NCBI RefSeq assembly: GCF_032854445.1
Contig: NC_088297.1
Span: 22,209,127 to 22,273,126 of the forward strand
DNA: 64,000 nucleotides
Origin: Liolophura sinensis
Lineage: Eukaryota > Mollusca > Polyplacophora > Chitonida > Chitonidae
Direction: 5' to 3'
Shown: one piece after another, positions 59,323 through 64,000 of the stretch
Position numbering within the stretch: the first letter of the stretch is position 1
How the letters are laid out: each line of letters begins with the position of its first letter
Program-made: the position numbers and the translations under genes
The notes under the pieces: generated by a model
Told to the model about the DNA's origin: nothing
Databases searched by the model: none
What the model saw: only the letters and a program-made list of their open reading frames with translations

Positions 59323-59900
59323 GGCACAATGACCCAGGGGCCTCTCACCTATACTGTCGCTTCAAGTCCAGCTCATGCTGGCTTCCTCTCTGGCCATACG
59401 TGGGAAGGTCTGTCAACAACCTGGTTTTTCCTAGGATCTGTCTGGCACAATGACCCAGGAGCCTCTCACCAATGCTGTCGCTTCAAGTCCAGCTCATGCT
59501 GGCTTCCTCTCTGGCCATACGTGGGAAGGTCTGCCAGCAACCTGGTTTTCCCCGGGATCTGTCTGGCACAATGACACAGGAGCCTCTCACCAATGCTGTC
59601 GCTTCAAGTCCAGCTCATGCTGGCTTCCTCTCTGGCCATACGTGGGAAGGTCTTCCAGCAACCTGGTTTTCCCCCTGGATCTGTCTGGCACAATGACACA
59701 GGAGCCTCTCACCAATGCTGTCGCTTCAAGTCCAGCTCATGCTGGCTTCCTCTTTGGCCATACGTGGGAAGGTCTGACAGCAACCTGGCTTTTCCCGGGA
59801 TCTGTCTGGAATCCCCAGACTATAACCCTGGTCGCCGTTGTATAAGTGAAATATTCTTGAGCACGGCGTAAAAGTCCAATTAAATAAGTAAATAAATCCC
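59323..59900 (+). mobile_element. SINE-A with its internal-promoter module tandemly repeated four times
   Basis: A 121-122-bp unit starts at GGCACAATGACCCAGG and contains CCTCTCACCAATGCTGTCGC, the B-box-like GCTTCAAGTCC, CATGCTGGCTTCCTCTCTGG, CCATACGTGGGAAGGTCT and GCAACCTGGTTTTCCC. It repeats with starts at 59323, 59444, 59565 and 59687. The last unit runs on into an ordinary SINE-A 3' half ending AATTAAATAAGTAAATAAAT. The units differ at only a few sites, far fewer than separate SINE-A copies here differ. The A box is not visible at the 5' end. Several long overlapping open frames cross the array and are by-products. Confidence 0.95.
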
Positions 59901-60404
59901 ATGTTCGTGCAGTCTTGGTGACAGCAAATGGTTTACAGCGCACGTAGGGTCGTTTTCAAAGTCTAACCTTCGTCAAAGACGACTTGTCTTTCAACAAATG
60001 GCGTTCAAGTCTCTTCCCATGGGAAGGCTTTCCACGAAATAGCGGTTTACCTCAGGGGTCATTCGGCTTTCATGCATGAGGAGAACTGCTCGTCATCGAA
60101 CAAGTAAGACATTCTTGAATATGCAGTTAAGCAATAAAGAAATGAACAGAAGTAACGAGAAGCCTAAAATCCAAAAAAGAACCCGGAAGTTTCGACGATC
60201 CATAGTTCTCTGGGTCTTATTGGCTGTCAGCACTCAACAGATTTCATAGGGCTGTAATTTATCATTTTATTGTTATTTTATATTAATTGTGATTACAACC
60301 CAATATGGTGATTGATTGTAGAACAGTAGAACAGTCACGTCTAATGTCGTATGAACCCAATTCTGATTAAGATATGGTGCTGTTGGAGTGTGAGTGTGTT
60401 AGTA

Positions 60405-60562
60405 TCTAAACATTTACAGGAATAATTGGAATAAAACCCTGACTAAGGCCAACTGACAAGTGGTCGTATTTCACCGATTACATGTGACCGTTTGCCAAAT
60501 TTCCCACTATCGTGACTTGTCTGGTTTTTGTCTGCATGTTGTAAGTCTGTAATTATATTACA
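60405..60562 (+). repeat. Dispersed repeat family P, copy 7
   Basis: GGAATAAAACCCTGACTAAG, a CCAACTGACAAGTGGTCGTA stretch, TTTCACCGATTACATG and GTCTGGTTTTTGTCTGCATG. Confidence 0.75.
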
Positions 60563-60989
60563 TGAAGTATCTTGGTGATCACATACTTTCAATCGGTGGC
60601 CTAACGGAGAGATCGTCAGCGCCGAAGTCGGTATAATCACCGTGATTAAACACGGGTCTGGTCATACTAAAGACATTTTCATATTGTTTTGGGTTATCTT
60701 TTTGAGACAGGGACCAGCCAATTCACTGAAAGTCTAGAGTGCGCAACTGTGGCGACCCAGAATGGATAAACAAACAAACACACACACGGAATGTTTCTGC
60801 AAGACAAGCCTAAAACACTCAAATGTTACATGGCAAGTACGCAGGTCATCGGACCTTAAGGAGGTTTTATTGCTTTTACTCTATTTACCTGTGAAACCGT
60901 TTCGTTTTACCTAATGGTTGTAGCATCTGCCTCGAAGTCGGGAGACCTGGGAAAGCTTTTTAAAAGGTCTTTAATGTTGATGTAGATGT

Positions 60990-61295
60990 TGTTGCCTCGC
61001 TTGGCCTCAGCACTGAAACGTTTGAAGAAGAAAACATGACCGGTTGGTCCGCTATCAGTATAATGTGACTAGGTGGCATGATACTTCAGTGGTGGCAGAC
61101 CTTTGGCGGCATGGACACGCCCTGCCACAAGAAGACACAATATATGTATACACACTTAATGACTCCTCGTCGTCTTATAACTGAACAATTGTCAAGTACG
61201 ACGTTAAATCTAAAGCACTCACTCATTCACCCTAATGACTCCCTGTCGTCATTTAACTGAAAAAGCCTTAAATATGACATTAAAACCTAAGCACA
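60990..61295 (+). mobile_element. SINE-B with duplicated tail segment
   Basis: GCCTCGCTTGGCCTCAGCAC, ATCAGTATAATGTGACTAGG, GGCATGATACTTCAGTGG, TATATGTATACACACTTAAT and ACGACGTTAAATCTAAAGCA into ACTCACTCATTCACC. A second version of the tail then follows: CTAATGACTCCCTGTCGTCA, TTTAACTGAAAAAGCC, GACATTAAAACCTAAGCAC. Confidence 0.82.
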
Positions 61296-61309
61296 TGTAA
61301 GCATACAAG

Positions 61310-61582
61310 GTGATAATTCATGCACACAATGTGGGAGACCTCATCAGTTTCTTGGCAAATGCTGTCCGTCATATTCTTGACCACTTTATAAAGGAAGAGT
61401 CAACTAACTCACGGACACGCTTTTATTCCATTTGTGGATGCCTAGTTTTTTATGCCACTTGTCATGATTTGTGTGAGAACCATTGTGCTTGTTATGATCT
61501 GTCTAGTGCAGACATAGAGCCTAAAGCACGGCACGAACTTTATAAAGCCCTTTGGGTACGTGGGATGCTCTCAGTAATTTGA
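61310..61582 (+). CDS. Hypothetical 90-codon frame
   Basis: Contains NVGDLISFLANAVRHILDHF, a cysteine-rich centre (CGCLVFYATCHDLCENHCAC) and ADIEPKARHELYKALW immediately before a TTTGG/GTACGT donor-like site. It lies between SINE-B and family D, in the stretch that is deleted in the paralogous 55-kb block. It starts at a non-ATG codon and dozens of frames of this length are expected by chance. No family recognised. Confidence 0.15.
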   Translation: MIIHAHNVGDLISFLANAVRHILDHFIKEESTNSRTRFYSICGCLVFYATCHDLCENHCACYDLSSADIEPKARHELYKALWVRGMLSVI

Positions 61583-61584
61583 GA

Positions 61585-62205
61585 CAACTTCAAATTGCTG
61601 GCAACCAGGAGAAGGAACTGTTAAATGTTTTGTTCCGCTGCTCCACTATTCTCCATTGTGGGAGTTCCGGTTTGCTATCGACCTTCACCCACCTGTTCTG
61701 GTCGTCCTGGATTCAGATTATTGACTAAAATAGACGTTTGGAGGTTGTTGGATGTCAGCATTCGTCAGGTCGCCCCCACTGGATAGGCTTGAGGATGGTT
61801 CATAGCGGAACCGAGAATCTAACGTTCTGAAACTAAGTGAACGGTTTGGAGGTTTGTTTAAACGGATGTCTAACACAGAATGACATTTTTACCTGAAAGA
61901 GCAATTGAGCAGGAAGGATTGGCTTATCCAGTAGCAGTTTTTCATACAACCAGGGATTTCTAATAATCTTACTCGTCTTTCATTTCATACGCAATTTCGT
62001 GTTCAATCGCGTAGGGAAATAACAAACATGAGTTTTGTTCCTCAGTTTTTCTTCCTCATTCATTTCTGAGAAAATCAAACCATTCAGCATGTTTTCCACT
62101 CCATAGATGGAATTAAGTCTTTACAAACAATTAGGAGGTATTGCGATGTCTGTCAAAGTATCAAAGAGCAACATCAAGATATATTTATTTTATAATTTCA
62201 TCCTG
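61585..62205 (+). repeat. Dispersed block family D, copy 4
   Basis: GTGGGAGTTCCGGTTTGCTA, CACCCACCTGTTCTGGTCGT, ACTGGATAGGCTTGAGGATG, then a GGGAAATAACAAACATGAGT stretch, ACTCCATAGATGGAATTAAG and ATATATTTATTTTATAA. Confidence 0.75.
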
Positions 62206-62890
62206 TTTCCTGTCCGTTTTTCTTTTTTAGTGAAATAGATTAGTGATATAAACGTGCATGCCGTTGGAAGCGAGTGGGTGAAACGATGTGATGTGCACAT
62301 CCGGCCTTGTGTTTTTATGCGCTAAATACACAATTGTGCACGGATGGGGGCCATCTTTGGTGTGGACTTACCAGGTAAAGCCGTATCGCGGCTTAGCTTG
62401 CTAGCGCAGCATAACCACCCAAGGCTTGGTCACTGATGTATACTTTCTGTGAGTTCATGCCCGTCCAGGTATACCGACACCATGTTGCGTGATAAACGTT
62501 CAAATTCCTAATCCCAAGATCCTAGATTTATTGAACATTTTCGCTTAGGCTGTAGAAATATCGGGTTGTCACATCTGATTGTTAAGCCATGAAAAAATGA
62601 ATCTTGTGTACTGTTTGTGTTTGTGCAGTGATATTAACATGACAGTTTCGGAGTGTGTACAACCACTGACACAAGGAAATCAGTTCTATTGCGGCCAAGT
62701 ATTATATTGATTATAGACTTGAACTTTATACGAGCCATTCCTAAGGTTACCTGCCGCGGTGTGTTTGGCCTTGGATTATGCTGTTGACACCGTTATCAGA
62801 GTGTAATGAATTGCCAGATGTTCACACATTCAGTCCGAGATAACGGCTGTTTTGGTTATAGGAATGGATAAGGATCTCTCTGTCTCCAAA
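62010..62890 (+). repeat. Tandem block duplication of about 1 kb, copy 1
   Basis: Matches 63075-63855. Landmarks: AACATGAGTTTTGTTCC near 62024, TTACCAGGTAAAGCCG near 62370, TATCGGGTTGTCACATCTGA near 62559, and CCGAGATAACGGCTGTTTTG with TTATAGGAATGGATAA near 62836. The offset is about 1061 at the left and about 972 further right, so about 90 bp differs by indel. Confidence 0.7.
62380..62450 (+). mobile_element. SINE-A 5' head remnant
   Basis: GCGGCTTAGCTTGCTAGCGC, AGCATAACCACCCAAGGC and TTGGTCACTGATG parallel the SINE-A head (TTAGCGCGCTAGCGCAGC and following). No 3' half. Confidence 0.55.
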
Positions 62891-63074
62891 AGAAATAAAC
62901 ATTCTAGACAAAAAACTACTTGGTCTGGAACCAACGGTATGGTTTAGAGGTTTTGTAAGATGCCCAGCACACAATGGCATTTTCAGAGCCCTCCATAAAA
63001 AAGACGGTTTTGAAAATATGTCACCAGCGTTGATACATTTCTCATCTTGTGCAAGATGTTACATGTAACCAAGA

Positions 63075-63855
63075 AAAAAAAACGAACATAAGTTTTGTGG
63101 ACCAACTGCCATTCGTTCTCGAACTTTTATCTACTCCCGGAAGCTGAAATTGTTCAACATCTTTTTCCACTCAGTTGATGACATTGGATCTTTTGGAAAC
63201 CATAAAGAGGTAATGCGCTGTCTACCAAACCGTCAAACGGAAAATCAAGATACATCTGTGTGTGGTAATACATGCCAGCTATTTGAAACGACGCTAAACC
63301 CGAGTGGAAAATAATGGAAACAAGCTAATATGTCTTAATGTTGATGTACAACTTTTTTTGTGTTTTTCTGTAAAAAAAAATAAAAATAATAAATTGTGCG
63401 CTCAGGACAGATAGGGGCGATCTGTGAGGTAGATTTACTAGGTAAACCGAAGCTTGCCTTTTAACAAACTTTCAAAGTTCTAATTACACAAAACCTAAAT
63501 TTTTTGATAGTTGCCGCGTTGGTTGTGCAACTATCGGGTTGTTTCAGCAGACTGTTAAACCATGGAAAGATCAAGTCTGTGTATTTCGTGGGTTGGTGCT
63601 GTTTTTAGTACGTAACAGCTACGAAAAATGTACAGCCATTGAAACAAACCCGTCCTTTTCTTTTCCTGTCATGGCCAGGTATTATTGATTCTTGACGTGA
63701 GCTTTTTAAAAGTCTTTTCAAGGGCCACCTAACTCGGTTGCTTTTGTCTGTGCACTGTAGTGCTGACAGCAATCTCAGGTATAATAAATGGTGAGCTGAT
63801 CACTCTCGAGATAATGGCTCTTTGGGTTACAGGCGTGGATAATTTACCTCTACAA
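63075..63855 (+). repeat. Tandem block duplication of about 1 kb, copy 2
   Basis: AACATAAGTTTTGTGGACC, ACTAGGTAAACCGAAGC, CTATCGGGTTGTTTCAGCAG, and CGAGATAATGGCTCTTTGGG with TTACAGGCGTGGATAA match copy 1 in order. The first 200 bp are also family D copy 5. Confidence 0.7.
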
Positions 63856-64000
63856 CACAAAGCTCGGTTTGATAGCAGACCCGAACTGCTTCGTTTGGCA
63901 CTTTAGACTACAGCTGTTTACACTACAAAAATGGTCACCTTTCGTTATTTTAATCCTAGCTCTTTAAACAATGCTTCACGACATCTCTGCAGACAATCTG

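Noticed and set aside
59293-59871. Overlapping 74-131-codon frames with repeated AHAGFLSGHTWEGL-type units
   Set aside because: Translation of the repeated SINE-A module in several frames. No independent coding evidence.

Overview
The window looks like intergenic or intronic nuclear DNA from a marine invertebrate, most likely a mollusc. It is AT-rich, has no operon-like gene packing, and carries no long open frames. It holds many copies of two tRNA-derived SINE-like families that I recognise as common in molluscan sequence. Here they are called SINE-A (3' end reads ...AAAACACCAATCAAATAAA) and SINE-B (3' end runs into CACTCACTCACT). The mollusc assignment rests on that recognition and was not checked by a search. 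I see no complete protein gene, no intact tRNA or rRNA gene, no CRISPR array and no viral gene.

Layout. 0-7.4 kb: a tyrosine-recombinase-like relic, then two nearly identical 453-bp elements with terminal inverted repeats (4057-4509 and 6941-7393) bracketing a 2.4-kb segment with exon-like open stretches on the minus strand. 7.4-24 kb: an old collinear duplication (15.1-18.5 kb against 20.1-22.7 kb), a 62-bp minisatellite with higher-order structure, and several SINE-A copies. 24-36 kb: hairpins, an 11-bp cryptic repeat, a three-copy diverged block family, and adjacent 28-bp and 112-bp tandem arrays. 36-48 kb: the longest open frame (185 codons, ending at a splice-donor-like site), an inverted duplication partner, a tail-to-tail SINE pair, and a two-exon candidate at 46.2-46.4 kb. 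50.4-51.9 kb: a roughly 42-copy 37-bp minisatellite with a 12-unit higher-order repeat. 53-64 kb: diverged paralogous blocks, a SINE-A copy whose internal promoter module is tandemly repeated four times, and a final tandem duplication of about 1 kb.

The dominant theme is duplication at every scale: 11, 28, 31, 33, 37, 62, 112, 121 and 156-bp tandem units, 100-500-bp inverted copies, 453-bp transposon copies, and diverged blocks of 0.5-3 kb. Protein-coding calls are tentative. They rest on open frames, splice-site matches and amino-acid appearance, all of which occur by chance in 64 kb. I have kept them at low confidence and say so in each entry.
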